This document shows positions 8,085-15,962 of a stretch of 64,000 nt of DNA, in pieces. Both the position numbers and the translations under genes were made by a program. The notes under the pieces were generated by a model. The model was not told the origin of the DNA and did no database searches. It worked only from the letters and a program-made list of their open reading frames with translations. Position 1 is the first letter of the stretch; each line of letters opens with the position of its first letter. Where the stretch lies: the NCBI GenBank assembly GCA_964373665.1, contig CAYJVM010000001.1:109723-173722 (forward strand), read 5' to 3'. Source of the stretch: JACOWB01 sp964373665 (GTDB lineage: Archaea; Aenigmatarchaeota; Aenigmatarchaeia; CG10238-14; SCSR01).

Positions 8085-8429
8085 CTACTGAAAAGATTTA
8101 CGCCCTTTCCTAGTCCTTCCAGTATCTTCCATATTCATCCTCTTCGTATACAATCCATAGGCAAATATCGCAAAAGACCAAAACCCGACAGAGAATATCC
8201 CTATTGAAAATATGCCGATGGAGAAGATGCCTATCGAGAACAGTCCTATGGCAAAAGTGCCTGTCGCAAAAATACCGATGCTAAAGTTGCCCGCTGCAAA
8301 GTATCCCACAGCAAAATTGTCAGCGCTGAGGACATCCGGAAAGTCTATGAACTTTAGGTATAACCCGAACAAAATCACCAGCACCAATAAAGGAAAGACG
8401 AACCAGCCTGGATTGAGCGATTTCAGCAT
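8085..8429 (-). CDS. Membrane protein with tandem xF(A/S)xG five-residue repeats
   Basis: After a short N-terminus and one clear hydrophobic helix (PGWFVFPLLVLVILFGLYL) the protein consists of about eleven tandem pentads of the form F-A/S-x-G-x, such as IFSIG, then a basic tail. The regular five-residue period with a central Phe resembles pentapeptide-repeat beta helices, though the usual A-D/N-L-x-x pattern is absent. I place the start at the ATG at 8429 because a TTATAAG element lies about 25 nt upstream (8449-8458); a longer form from 8489 is possible. Function is unknown. Confidence 0.6.
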   Translation of the reverse strand: MLKSLNPGWFVFPLLVLVILFGLYLKFIDFPDVLSADNFAVGYFAAGNFSIGIFATGTFAIGLFSIGIFSIGIFSIGIFSVGFWSFAIFAYGLYTKRMNMEDTGRTRKGRKSFQ

Positions 8430-8497
8430 AATAGTATTTCGCAAGCCTTCCTTATAACTCTGACGCAGGCTTTTAACTGATGGTACCAAATTAAATT

Positions 8498-8755
8498 ATG
8501 GAAGATAAGCAATTGGTGGGAAAAGTCACTCACTATTACAGCAAGATAGCGGTCGCCATCGTGGAGCTTGAAGGCGATTTAGAGTACGGCGACAGGATTT
8601 CAATCGAAGGGCCGTCAACCAATATAGAGCAGACGGTTGACTCGATGCAGATAGAGCATGTGGCTGTGAAGACTGCGCACAAGGGAGATGCCGTAGGCTT
8701 GAAGGTGCCGGACAAGGTAAGGCCTGGAGACAATGTCTACAAGATAGTCGAGTGA
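8498..8755 (+). CDS. Translation elongation factor-like (EF-Tu domain 2) protein
   Basis: This small 85-residue beta-barrel protein resembles domain 2 of EF-Tu/IF-2 alone. It shows LVGKVTHYYSKIAVAIVEL at the start, then GDRISIEGP, and a later GDAVGLKVPDKVRPGDNVYKI, the pattern of stand-alone archaeal translation-factor-like proteins. No GTPase domain is present. Role in the cell is unknown. It is transcribed divergently from the repeat membrane protein. Confidence 0.8.
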   Translation: MEDKQLVGKVTHYYSKIAVAIVELEGDLEYGDRISIEGPSTNIEQTVDSMQIEHVAVKTAHKGDAVGLKVPDKVRPGDNVYKIVE

Positions 8756-8788
8756 AACAATTTGAATTAAACTCGACAAGTAAAATAT

Positions 8789-9067
8789 ATGCAAAATAGA
8801 TCCAAATATATACTAGAAACGGCTTTACAGCTTTTAGGAGAATATGATGGAGGACTAACTACGCCCCAAATTGTAGATCAAATAAGCTATAATGGCAGAC
8901 GATATTCAAGTAATGAAGTTTACTCCGCCCTTTCCCTTTTAGGTTCTGATAATGGAATTACGGGCGTGCCTGTAAAGGAAACTAGGTATACAGAAAGAAG
9001 GGGTAAAACCGCAAAGCGCATATATAAAACTATTCTGTGGGAATTGAAAATGAATAAAAATAAGTAA
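8789..9067 (+). CDS. Hypothetical winged-helix-like protein
   Basis: The 92-residue product has a helical N-terminus followed by TTPQIVDQISYNGRRYSSNEVYSALSLL, which looks like a helix-turn-helix with a following strand pair, and a basic C-terminus. I cannot assign a family. It lies between the translation-factor-like gene and pyrH on the same strand, 20 nt before pyrH. Confidence 0.55.
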   Translation: MQNRSKYILETALQLLGEYDGGLTTPQIVDQISYNGRRYSSNEVYSALSLLGSDNGITGVPVKETRYTERRGKTAKRIYKTILWELKMNKNK

Positions 9068-9087
9068 ACGTAAAAACAATAAACTTC

Positions 9088-9768
9088 ATGAAGATCGTAA
9101 TTTCTCTCGGGGGTTCTCTGCTTACTAGAGAGCTTACAGCGGAGCATTTCAGAAAGTATGTCGATGTTGTCAGGGAACTGTCGAAAAGGCACAAATTGAT
9201 TGTAATTATCGGTGGCGGGAAAGTATGCAGGGAATACCAGAAAATAGGAAGGGAACTTGGAGCCGATAGTGATGAGCAGGACTTTATCGGAATAATGGCT
9301 ACCCATCTTAATGCTTCCACCTTTGTGACAGGTCTAGGCAAGAAGGCGCATCTGGTAAAGTGGAAGTCTGTAAATGATACTGTAAATGAGATTAAAAGGA
9401 ACTTTGGGAAGAAGATATTGGTCGCGGCTGGATTGGAGCCTGGATGCTCGACTGACCATGACGCTGCCCTTTTCGCTGGCGCTGTTAAAGCAGACTTGTT
9501 CATCAACGCTTCTAACGTGTCCGGAGTATATTCAGACGATCCAAAGTCGAATCCGAACGCAAAGAAATACGATACGCTGTCATACGACGAGTTTTTGAGA
9601 ATTATAAACAAAAACAAACAAACTCCGGGAGAGTATAGGCTGTTCGATTTAAAGGCGGTAAAAATTATTAAAAAACGTAAGATAAAAACTATCCTAGTAG
9701 ACGGCAGTGACCCTAGAGAGATAATAAATGCGGTCGAAGGGCATCATAACGGAACAATTATCAAATGA
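9088..9768 (+). CDS. pyrH: UMP kinase, archaeal type
   Basis: It phosphorylates UMP to UDP in pyrimidine nucleotide synthesis. The 226-residue amino-acid-kinase fold shows the phosphate-binding GGSLL (residues 8-12), IIGGGKVCREY near residue 49, and the ASNVSGVYSDDPKSNPNAKKY segment split across the nucleotide-binding loop. The short length and lack of an allosteric insert match archaeal rather than bacterial PyrH. It is the last gene before a convergent minus-strand gene. Confidence 0.92.
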   Translation: MKIVISLGGSLLTRELTAEHFRKYVDVVRELSKRHKLIVIIGGGKVCREYQKIGRELGADSDEQDFIGIMATHLNASTFVTGLGKKAHLVKWKSVNDTVNEIKRNFGKKILVAAGLEPGCSTDHDAALFAGAVKADLFINASNVSGVYSDDPKSNPNAKKYDTLSYDEFLRIINKNKQTPGEYRLFDLKAVKIIKKRKIKTILVDGSDPREIINAVEGHHNGTIIK

Positions 9769-9777
9769 AAACAAGAA

Positions 9778-10119
9778 TTACATTTCTATGTAATTTTTGG
9801 TAAGCTTAACTTCTCCTGTTTCCTCATTGATAATAGCTTTCGATAATTGTAGAAAATCATGTCCTATAATATTCTTCTTACCGCCAAGTACCACAAGTCC
9901 AAAACCACATCCATCTATTTCGACGTCCACCCCATACTGCGGTTTTCTGTCCTTAAACTCGCCCATCGATTTCACATATCTATTGTCTAAATGAGGAGCG
10001 CCTATTTTCAAGAGAACTTCCTCATCTATCATTGTTCTGTCGGCACCCGTATCTACAACAGCTTCTACGTCTTCGAAGCTGCCGTTAACCGAAACCTTTG
10101 TCTTTTTAGTTATTTCCAT
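9778..10119 (-). CDS. Retropepsin-like aspartic protease
   Basis: The 113-residue protein has VVDTGADRTMI (catalytic Asp23) in an all-beta context and a later hydrophobic IIGHDFL segment that matches the second hallmark of retroviral-type aspartic proteases (ILG-D-L). One monomer of this size must dimerise to form an active site. Substrate is unknown. It lies 9 nt from pyrH on the opposite strand and 33 nt before tRNA-Thr. Confidence 0.75.
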   Translation of the reverse strand: MEITKKTKVSVNGSFEDVEAVVDTGADRTMIDEEVLLKIGAPHLDNRYVKSMGEFKDRKPQYGVDVEIDGCGFGLVVLGGKKNIIGHDFLQLSKAIINEETGEVKLTKNYIEM

Positions 10120-10152
10120 ATTAATATGTTACATCCGGTAAATAAAAACTAT

Positions 10153-10256
10153 GCCCCAGTAGCTCAGTCAGTAGAGCGTGTACGTTCTAACGGCGCAAGC
10201 ATGGTAAGCAAACCTTTTTACAAACAAGGTCCGGAGTGCAATTCTCCGCTGGGGCT
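10153..10256 (+). tRNA. tRNA-Thr(GGT) with two introns
   Basis: The acceptor GCCCCAG pairs with CTGGGGC and the discriminator is T10256, typical of archaeal tRNA-Thr. Removing 10182-10198 (17 nt, between positions 29 and 30) and 10210-10223 (14 nt, between 40 and 41) gives the anticodon arm TGTGC-ATGGTAA-GCACA, fully paired, with anticodon GGT. Both introns obey BHB geometry. For the first, GCGT pairs GCGC with bulges GT|A and AA|G; for the second, GTAA pairs TTAC with bulges GC|A and AA|A. No single intron gives a paired stem. The T-loop TGCAATT lacks T55 and the D-loop has A in place of G18. Confidence 0.85.
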
Positions 10257-10259
10257 TTC

Positions 10260-11117
10260 CTATTCAAGTCTGACAGAAACATTTCTCTTTCGCTGGCTGC
10301 CATTAATGTAATCCCACTGATCGACCATATACGTGGCGCAGATGTCTGAAAACGCAGGCGCAGGTCTATCATTCGGAGTCTTTACGCAGATGTTGTGCGG
10401 TTTGTCCATCATCCCAATAAGCTCATCTGCGAACACATCTTTCAATCCATAATGCTCTAAGAAAGTATATGCAGGATTGGCTTGGAATTCTGGAGTATGA
10501 AGTCCATATTGGAAAAATCTGAATCTGTCTACATTAATACCATTCGCACAACGTCTTGCAGATCTCTTCGCAATATCAACCAATTCACTACGGGCATCTA
10601 TAGAATGTCTTGCGGCGTCAAGCAACTTTTCCATAACAATTCCACATAGCAACTCATCCGGTCGGATATCGTGCCGGTCTGGCGGGTAAAGATAGTATTC
10701 CTCCAACTCTATAAATGCATTCTGCTGTCCATTGTCCTTGAAATAACCAAGAAAAAGCTTTTCCTCAAGTTCCATGGAACGTTTATTGGCGTTCTTTCTT
10801 CGGAAATACTCTGGGAACGCATTTTGTATGCGACGGCTGTAAGCCCTTTGCGGATAATGTCGTGGTATACCAAATACGACTGGAAGCGGAACGTATATAG
10901 TTTTGTCGCCTACTTGGTACATCTGCGCATCCTGGCGGCATACTTCATCAAGTACGTATGTTAGTGCGTTGCGCATATTTTCTCTCGGCTCAACTTCCAT
11001 TTTCCGGGTTCCAACTATGTAAATATCGTCAGGTCCTGTGCTGTCCAGAGTAGTCAAAGAAACTACAGTCTTTCCCATCTTTTCGTATAATGCTGTCGCT
11101 ACGCCTCTGAGTTGCAT
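10260..11117 (-). CDS. Hypothetical protein, 285 residues
   Basis: I do not recognise this protein. It is soluble and mixed alpha/beta with aromatic-rich stretches, no signal peptide and no membrane helix. Visible features are an N-terminal strand-rich part (TVVSLTTLDSTGPDDIYIVG), a central charged helical part and a C-terminal FSDICATYMVDQWDYING segment. Its stop lies 4 nt from tRNA-Thr on the other strand. A single-gene unit seems likely. Confidence 0.6.
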   Translation of the reverse strand: MQLRGVATALYEKMGKTVVSLTTLDSTGPDDIYIVGTRKMEVEPRENMRNALTYVLDEVCRQDAQMYQVGDKTIYVPLPVVFGIPRHYPQRAYSRRIQNAFPEYFRRKNANKRSMELEEKLFLGYFKDNGQQNAFIELEEYYLYPPDRHDIRPDELLCGIVMEKLLDAARHSIDARSELVDIAKRSARRCANGINVDRFRFFQYGLHTPEFQANPAYTFLEHYGLKDVFADELIGMMDKPHNICVKTPNDRPAPAFSDICATYMVDQWDYINGSQRKRNVSVRLE

Positions 11118-11161
11118 GACATGATATAAAAAGTAAGATTTAAAAATCCGTGAAATCGACT

Positions 11162-11479
11162 TTAAACTTCGGCAAAAACTTCCTCGCCTTTGACACTAAT
11201 CTTGAACGTCGGCTCTGGTTCAATGTTGGCTCCAGTGGCAGGCTTTTGAACGACAGCACCTGTCTTTACATTAAACTGCGCCAGATGGCATGGGCATGTG
11301 ACAATATCTCCTCTTAGGAAACCGTCAGCCAGCGAGCACTCCTCGTGCGTGCATATGCCATCTATAGAATAAATATTCCCGCCTATGTTCGCAACCAATA
11401 TCTCCTTGTTCCCGGTAAAAATCTTCTTCATCTTTCCTTCAGGAAAGTCTGATAACACACCTATTTTCACTTGTGCCAT
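11162..11479 (-). CDS. Rieske-type [2Fe-2S] ferredoxin
   Basis: This small soluble Rieske protein carries the two cluster-binding motifs C-T-H (GICTHEECSLADGF) and C-P-C-H (TCPCHLAQFN), that is CxH...CxxH. At about 105 residues it is the stand-alone electron-carrier form rather than a cytochrome bc subunit. The ATG at 11479 sits one base after the L10e stop, so the two genes are co-transcribed. A longer start at 11494 would overlap L10e and is less likely. Confidence 0.9.
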   Translation of the reverse strand: MAQVKIGVLSDFPEGKMKKIFTGNKEILVANIGGNIYSIDGICTHEECSLADGFLRGDIVTCPCHLAQFNVKTGAVVQKPATGANIEPEPTFKISVKGEEVFAEV

Positions 11480-11480
11480 G

Positions 11481-11999
11481 CTACTCTTTAACAATAATCC
11501 TAGTTGGTGTAGAAAGCTTCTTTGCAGCCCTATCCAGACCCTGTTTGGCTATTGGTATGTTGGACTTGAAGGTTCTGAGCCTGAATATAGTCTGCCCCAT
11601 CTTTACCTGTGCCGCCAGCCTATTTGGCTTGCCAAATGAAAGCTTCATACCTGTTGAATACCTGTCCGCACCAGCACCTTGCGCAAGCGGCTTTTCCCTT
11701 ATGACTTGGTGCGGATACAGCAAGACCTTCATGAAATATCCCTTTAATAATAATTTTGTTTCAAGGAACTTTTGAGAGACTATCCTTGCCGCTTCCAAAG
11801 CATTGTCCCTTACCTGCGCAGGTCTCTCAGCTACCAGGTCAAGTGTGGCGTCAAAATCAGGATTGTTCTCTCCCATGTTGAACACGTGTATCTTCGATGT
11901 GGGCATGCTGGGTATGTAGCTCTTTGTCTTATTGGAAGAGTATCTCGTCCACGGCCTTTCTATCGCCCTTACTGATCTTCCCGGTCTCAACGCAGCCAT
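11481..11999 (-). CDS. rpl10e: Ribosomal protein L10e (uL16)
   Basis: This is the large-subunit protein uL16 that contacts tRNA near the peptidyl-transferase centre. It begins MAALRPGRSVRAIERPWTRYS and has RDNALEAARIVSQKF near residue 65 and the conserved GAGADRYSTGMKLSFGKPN near residue 110. Its 172 residues match archaeal L10e. It leads a two-gene unit with the Rieske protein. Confidence 0.96.
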   Translation of the reverse strand: MAALRPGRSVRAIERPWTRYSSNKTKSYIPSMPTSKIHVFNMGENNPDFDATLDLVAERPAQVRDNALEAARIVSQKFLETKLLLKGYFMKVLLYPHQVIREKPLAQGAGADRYSTGMKLSFGKPNRLAAQVKMGQTIFRLRTFKSNIPIAKQGLDRAAKKLSTPTRIIVKE

Positions 12000-12083
12000 A
12001 AAATCACTTGAATTGTATGTTTAAAAAGTCTCCAAGTATATATCCCCGCTTTGATTTAAGTATTTTATCATTAGTTATAAATC

Positions 12084-12389
12084 ATGGTCGGCACACCTCA
12101 CAAATATGAAATATGGTTTTCGTACGACAGCGGGAAGGTTCATGAGACTGGAGCTTTGCATGTGCAGTCAAAGTCCGATGCTCCAGTAGACACGACCCAG
12201 ATAATCAGGAATGTCGAGAGATCGTTTAGGCCAGATATGCCGGCAGACGAGGTGACGGGCTTGCTATATAGTATGCTGGAAAACTATGGGCTTTACAGAT
12301 GCAATGCACGCAAAGACAAGCCTTCATCATGCTGGCAAATGTGCGCAGATATTATCATTTACACAAAGGGAAAGACGGCATGGTTCTAG
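12084..12389 (+). CDS. Hypothetical protein, 101 residues
   Basis: I do not recognise a family. The product is soluble, with an N-terminal strand (YEIWFSYDSGKVHETG), a central acidic helix region and four cysteines and tryptophans in the last 30 residues (CNARKDKPSSCWQMC). TATA-like AT-rich sequence lies 25-35 nt before the ATG, so it is probably leaderless and alone. It converges with the next gene, with a 2-nt gap. Confidence 0.5.
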   Translation: MVGTPHKYEIWFSYDSGKVHETGALHVQSKSDAPVDTTQIIRNVERSFRPDMPADEVTGLLYSMLENYGLYRCNARKDKPSSCWQMCADIIIYTKGKTAWF

Positions 12390-12391
12390 TG

Positions 12392-12751
12392 TTAAAACTG
12401 CCATGAGTGGTGTTCGATTTTTAACTCGCTTCTGTATTTTCCGTTCGTTTCCCTATACTCTAGTTCCATCCCCCTCAGAGCGTGCAGATCAGCCAAAGGA
12501 AGTTTGTACATTTGAGAAAGTTTATTGAGTTGGACGTCGTCAAAATCAGACAGTCTTTTAGGTTTGAGAGACGAATCGTGCAGAAGTAATACAAGTTCTC
12601 TTGATGGTTCACGAATTGTTGCACTAGACACATGGATCACAGATTGGTCAGCATACATTGCAACATATTTTATTTCACCCTTCTCACCAGGAGCCAGCTC
12701 TATCACTGGAATGACAGAATCTCTGTGCCTTGTGTTGACCTGATATCTCAT
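12392..12751 (-). CDS. Hypothetical protein, 119 residues
   Basis: I do not recognise a family. The N-terminal half is strand rich (KYVAMYADQSVIHVSS); the C-terminal half is helical with LNKLSQMYKLPLADLHAL. No signal peptide or membrane helix is present. AT-rich promoter-like sequence precedes 12751, divergent from the kinase-like gene. Confidence 0.5.
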   Translation of the reverse strand: MRYQVNTRHRDSVIPVIELAPGEKGEIKYVAMYADQSVIHVSSATIREPSRELVLLLHDSSLKPKRLSDFDDVQLNKLSQMYKLPLADLHALRGMELEYRETNGKYRSELKIEHHSWQF

Positions 12752-12824
12752 AGGAAACTATACCTAATGCTAAATTAATATAGCTTATTTTTATCTTTTA
12801 TTCACCAAATTAAGGTGTCAGATT

Positions 12825-13391
12825 ATGAGAGTCATCGGTTTGACAGGGACGATAGGTGCGGGGAAGGACATTGTCAGGGATATGCTTGAAAAAAAGTTCA
12901 GCATCAAGGCTGTCAGGCTGTCCGATCTGCTTGATACCAGCATCTTGAAGAAGAACAGGATTAAAATCACCCGCAGTATCCAGCAGGATTTAGGGGACGA
13001 GCTACGAGAAAAGTACGGAGAACATGTATTGGCGAAGATTGCCGTAGATTTCATGAAGCCTAATGACGCAATTAAAGTTATAGACGGTATAAGGAATCCG
13101 GGCGAGGTGGAGTTCCTGAAGAAACAGTTCGGGGAGAGTTTTATCCTTATTGCAGTCGACGCGTCGCGCGAAGTTAGGTTCCAGAGGGTTGTAGGAAGGG
13201 GTCGCGACAGTGATCCTATGCAATATGAGAAATTTGTGGCCATAGACGAACGGGATCATGGAGTGGACCAGCCAGGGTATGGTCAGCAAGTAGGCAGATG
13301 CATCGAAATGGCCGACATTGTACTGAAGAACGAAGGCAGTATGGAAGAGTTTGTGAAGACTGTGGATGAGTTCATTAAACAAATCTCATAA
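12825..13391 (+). CDS. P-loop kinase-like protein (UPF0200 / dephospho-CoA-kinase-like)
   Basis: The protein has the Walker A motif GTIGAGKD near residues 8-15 and, near residue 88, VIDGIRNPGEVEFL, which is characteristic of the archaeal UPF0200 group of nucleoside-monophosphate-kinase-like proteins. Arginines in RFQRVVGRGRDSD resemble a lid. The substrate is not known; neighbouring dUTPase-like and thymidylate-synthase-like genes suggest nucleotide metabolism. The 188-residue length fits. Confidence 0.8.
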   Translation: MRVIGLTGTIGAGKDIVRDMLEKKFSIKAVRLSDLLDTSILKKNRIKITRSIQQDLGDELREKYGEHVLAKIAVDFMKPNDAIKVIDGIRNPGEVEFLKKQFGESFILIAVDASREVRFQRVVGRGRDSDPMQYEKFVAIDERDHGVDQPGYGQQVGRCIEMADIVLKNEGSMEEFVKTVDEFIKQIS

Positions 13392-13431
13392 CTGATGAAG
13401 GTTTATATAGAAAAATCTTGATATTAGAATC

Positions 13432-13971
13432 ATGATTCTTGGGACAGATGTTCTGCTAAAGCTTGTGAAGGAACAAAATCTCGTGGAAAATCTTTCTGAA
13501 AGGGAGCTGACGAATCCTGAAGGCGCCGGCTTTGATTTAAGGTTAGGCGAGCTTTACATGATAACAGGAAAGGCACTGCTCGGTATCAGTGAGAGAGAGA
13601 CACCTGAGATAGAAAGCGTGGCCAAGTTCGATGACGGAAATAAAGTATTCCATACTATTAATCCGGGAGAGTTTTACCTTGCCAAGACGATTGAGAAGGT
13701 AAACACACCGCAGGACATTACAATAAACTTCAAACCTAGGACGACAACTTTCAGGTCAGGTCTGCATATAAGGACGGGGAATGTCGCGCCCGGCTACAAA
13801 GGCGAGCTTACTTTTGCGATAAAGAACGACGGGCCGGTGCCTGTCACACTTGAGATGGGCGCGAGGATTGTTCATGCGCAGTTCCATCTTGTCGAAGGTA
13901 ATGTTAATTCTTATCGCGGCCAATGGCAAGGCGGGAGAGTAACGAGCGAGGGGAAAGAAAGGCAACTCTAA
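13432..13971 (+). CDS. dUTPase / dCTP deaminase superfamily protein
   Basis: This 179-residue member of the dUTPase fold has GFDLRLGELY near residue 31, PGEFYLAKTIEKVNTP near residue 80 and the strand RSGLHIRTGNVAPGYKGEL near residue 103. The pattern is closer to archaeal dUTPase-like proteins than to true dCTP deaminase, which is encoded separately at 17527-18099. It would supply dUMP for the downstream thymidylate-synthase-like enzyme. Whether it acts on dUTP, dCTP or both cannot be read directly. Confidence 0.8.
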   Translation: MILGTDVLLKLVKEQNLVENLSERELTNPEGAGFDLRLGELYMITGKALLGISERETPEIESVAKFDDGNKVFHTINPGEFYLAKTIEKVNTPQDITINFKPRTTTFRSGLHIRTGNVAPGYKGELTFAIKNDGPVPVTLEMGARIVHAQFHLVEGNVNSYRGQWQGGRVTSEGKERQL

Positions 13972-13979
13972 TAGGAAGT

Positions 13980-14093
13980 TCACTTCTTCAGGTATTTGTG
14001 CTCTTCGGCAAGTTTTCTAAGCAATTTTCTATCTTCCTTTATGAACTTTCTCGCAATTCTTATCACATTGTCTCTTACCATATTATTTCCCAT
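13980..14093 (-). CDS. 37-residue helical mini-protein
   Basis: A short frame between two plus-strand genes encodes a basic amphipathic helix ending RKLLRKLAEEHKYLKK. The last half closely matches the 32-residue product coupled to Doc at 7322-7420 (RKLAxExKYL plus KK). Two matching copies in one window make chance unlikely. A second ATG five codons in may be the start. Function is unknown. Confidence 0.5.
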   Translation of the reverse strand: MGNNMVRDNVIRIARKFIKEDRKLLRKLAEEHKYLKK

Positions 14094-14156
14094 GAAAATA
14101 TTTAGCGGGGATAAAGAAAACTGTTATAAAGTTTCAAACATACCATTTCTAGTACT

Positions 14157-15917
14157 ATGAGCTACACAACTGTAATAAATGGGCTGGAGCTTTACAAGCA
14201 TTCGGAATTCCCTGTAGTCATCGGCAATCCTAAGAGTAACCTGGCTCTGTGTGTCGTATGGCAGGATGCTGATAGAATACTCAATTTCCACCCCGAGTTC
14301 AAGGAAAAGTTCGCATTAATAGGCAATCTACGCTCTCCTTTCGGCGTCAACATCATCCTTTACAATCTCGCTCTTAATCCCCAGATAAGACACGTCGTCA
14401 TATGGGGCCCGGACAAGCTGAGCAACACGAACATAGGCCTTGCAGGAAAGAACGCCCTCATCAGCCTGTGGAGGAATGGTATTGACAGTGAGAAGCAGAT
14501 AATAGATACTCCATTCAAAATTGTCGAGGAAATAGACAGCACGGTTGTCCCGATAATTTTAAAGAACGTGCAGGTTCACGAGTCAAGCTCCCAGCAGCAG
14601 CTGGATTTGAACTCATTGCCAACTTTGCCAGATGATAGATATATGGATGCGATCATGTTTCCGGAATTCGTTGTGAAGGCGCCTGAGACGTTCCCTTCTG
14701 AAGGCTATACGTATCCGATAAGGGAGAAGAAAGGCGCGGATGCATTCTTGTCACTGCTCCACACGGTATGGAAGTACGGGCAAAAGTCGCCGATAGACAA
14801 GGACGGGGAGGAATTGAAGGAGATAAGGGGCGCGATTGTCGTGATTGAAGGAGAAGACCCGGAGAATGTTCACTTGCCTGACTGGCTGCTTAATGCGAAA
14901 GCACTTGGAATTTCCAAGGAAAGCTTGGACAACTACTATCAGACGCAGTTTTCGCCGGAATTATACAGGAAGGAAATTTTCAACGGGATAACTAAATTCG
15001 AGAGGCCTCGAGACTATTCATATCTTTATGCCGAACTGATGTATGCATTCCCGCGTCCGGAGGAACTGGACAACACTGTGAAGAAGCTTTTCAAGAAAGG
15101 AGGTTATGATGCTGCAAAAAGCTTCATCGTGATCAATTCAAAGCTCGACGGAGATGCGACGCAGGATGTCGTGGACAAAGTCGACCTCATTGAAATGCCG
15201 GATGAGAAGAAAGTTGAAGTATTATTGGAAGGGCTGATTCCGGCTACTGACCAGATACAGAACGTCATCGACAGGATAAAGCGCAAGGATGTGGACTTGG
15301 ACAAGGAAGTAGTCCTTTGGGATGTCCGATACCACAGCAGGCTGGAAAGCGGAAGGCCGTGCCTGCTCAAGTTCTCCTTCACCGTTAGGAACGGCAAGGT
15401 TGACGTGCATGTTTTTGTCAGGAGCCATGACATCGCGCAGGCATGGTTTTTCAATTTCTATGGGATAGCGAAATTGCTTGGCAGTGTTGCAAAGGAGACT
15501 GGACATATGCCAGGGTATGTTATCATGGAATCGGAATCGGCGCACTTTTATCAGAGGGACTGGGAAACTGTTAAGAAGCTGTTGGAGGAACAAATTGATA
15601 ATAAGCAAATTAGGATGTACTTTGATCCTGAACTTGATTCGGATCCGCGCGGCGTTGTTAATATAGCAGTGGTTGATGGCAGCATAAAGATGAAGCTGCA
15701 GGATTTGAAGACAGGTGATCTCTTGTTCGAAACTGAAGGAAAGACTGCAAAGGAACTAATGTACAAAATCAAGCACTTTCAGTTGATTTCTCGTACAGAC
15801 CACGCTGCTTTCGTAGGTTCGGAATTAGCCAAGGCGGAGATGTGTATGAAACTTGGGATAGAATACAAGTATGACAATCCTATCGAATTGCCTAGCGGAG
15901 AAAGGGTTGTAAGCTAG
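14157..15917 (+). CDS. Thymidylate-synthase-like protein with N-terminal DUF4346-type domain
   Basis: This 586-residue two-part protein has an N-terminal domain with ALNPQIRHVVIWGPDKLSNT near residue 75 that matches the DUF4346/MtrA-like pattern seen next to archaeal thymidylate synthases. The C-terminal part (about residues 390-500) has VLWDVRYHSRLESGRPCLL, VRSHDIAQAWFFNFYGIAKL and SAHFYQRDW, which match the nucleotide-binding and folate-side motifs of the ThyA/dCMP-hydroxymethylase fold. It likely makes dTMP, perhaps with a pterin other than folate. The dUTPase-like gene is just upstream. TATA-like sequence precedes the ATG. Confidence 0.7.
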   Translation: MSYTTVINGLELYKHSEFPVVIGNPKSNLALCVVWQDADRILNFHPEFKEKFALIGNLRSPFGVNIILYNLALNPQIRHVVIWGPDKLSNTNIGLAGKNALISLWRNGIDSEKQIIDTPFKIVEEIDSTVVPIILKNVQVHESSSQQQLDLNSLPTLPDDRYMDAIMFPEFVVKAPETFPSEGYTYPIREKKGADAFLSLLHTVWKYGQKSPIDKDGEELKEIRGAIVVIEGEDPENVHLPDWLLNAKALGISKESLDNYYQTQFSPELYRKEIFNGITKFERPRDYSYLYAELMYAFPRPEELDNTVKKLFKKGGYDAAKSFIVINSKLDGDATQDVVDKVDLIEMPDEKKVEVLLEGLIPATDQIQNVIDRIKRKDVDLDKEVVLWDVRYHSRLESGRPCLLKFSFTVRNGKVDVHVFVRSHDIAQAWFFNFYGIAKLLGSVAKETGHMPGYVIMESESAHFYQRDWETVKKLLEEQIDNKQIRMYFDPELDSDPRGVVNIAVVDGSIKMKLQDLKTGDLLFETEGKTAKELMYKIKHFQLISRTDHAAFVGSELAKAEMCMKLGIEYKYDNPIELPSGERVVS

Positions 15918-15962
15918 TTTTCGATAAAAACATTTAAATGCAAACATTAACATCATATTAAT

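Noticed and set aside
10183..10192. Anticodon CTA (amber suppressor) in the tRNA at 10153, tempting because of the TAG-split gene nearby
   Set aside because: Reading the loop as TTCTAA leaves the anticodon stem unpaired on the 3' side. The two-intron model gives a perfect stem with GGT and a Thr-type discriminator.
10153..10256. Single-intron models for tRNA-Thr and tRNA-Lys(TTT)
   Set aside because: With one intron, at least two of five anticodon-stem pairs fail and T33 is lost. Two introns restore both.
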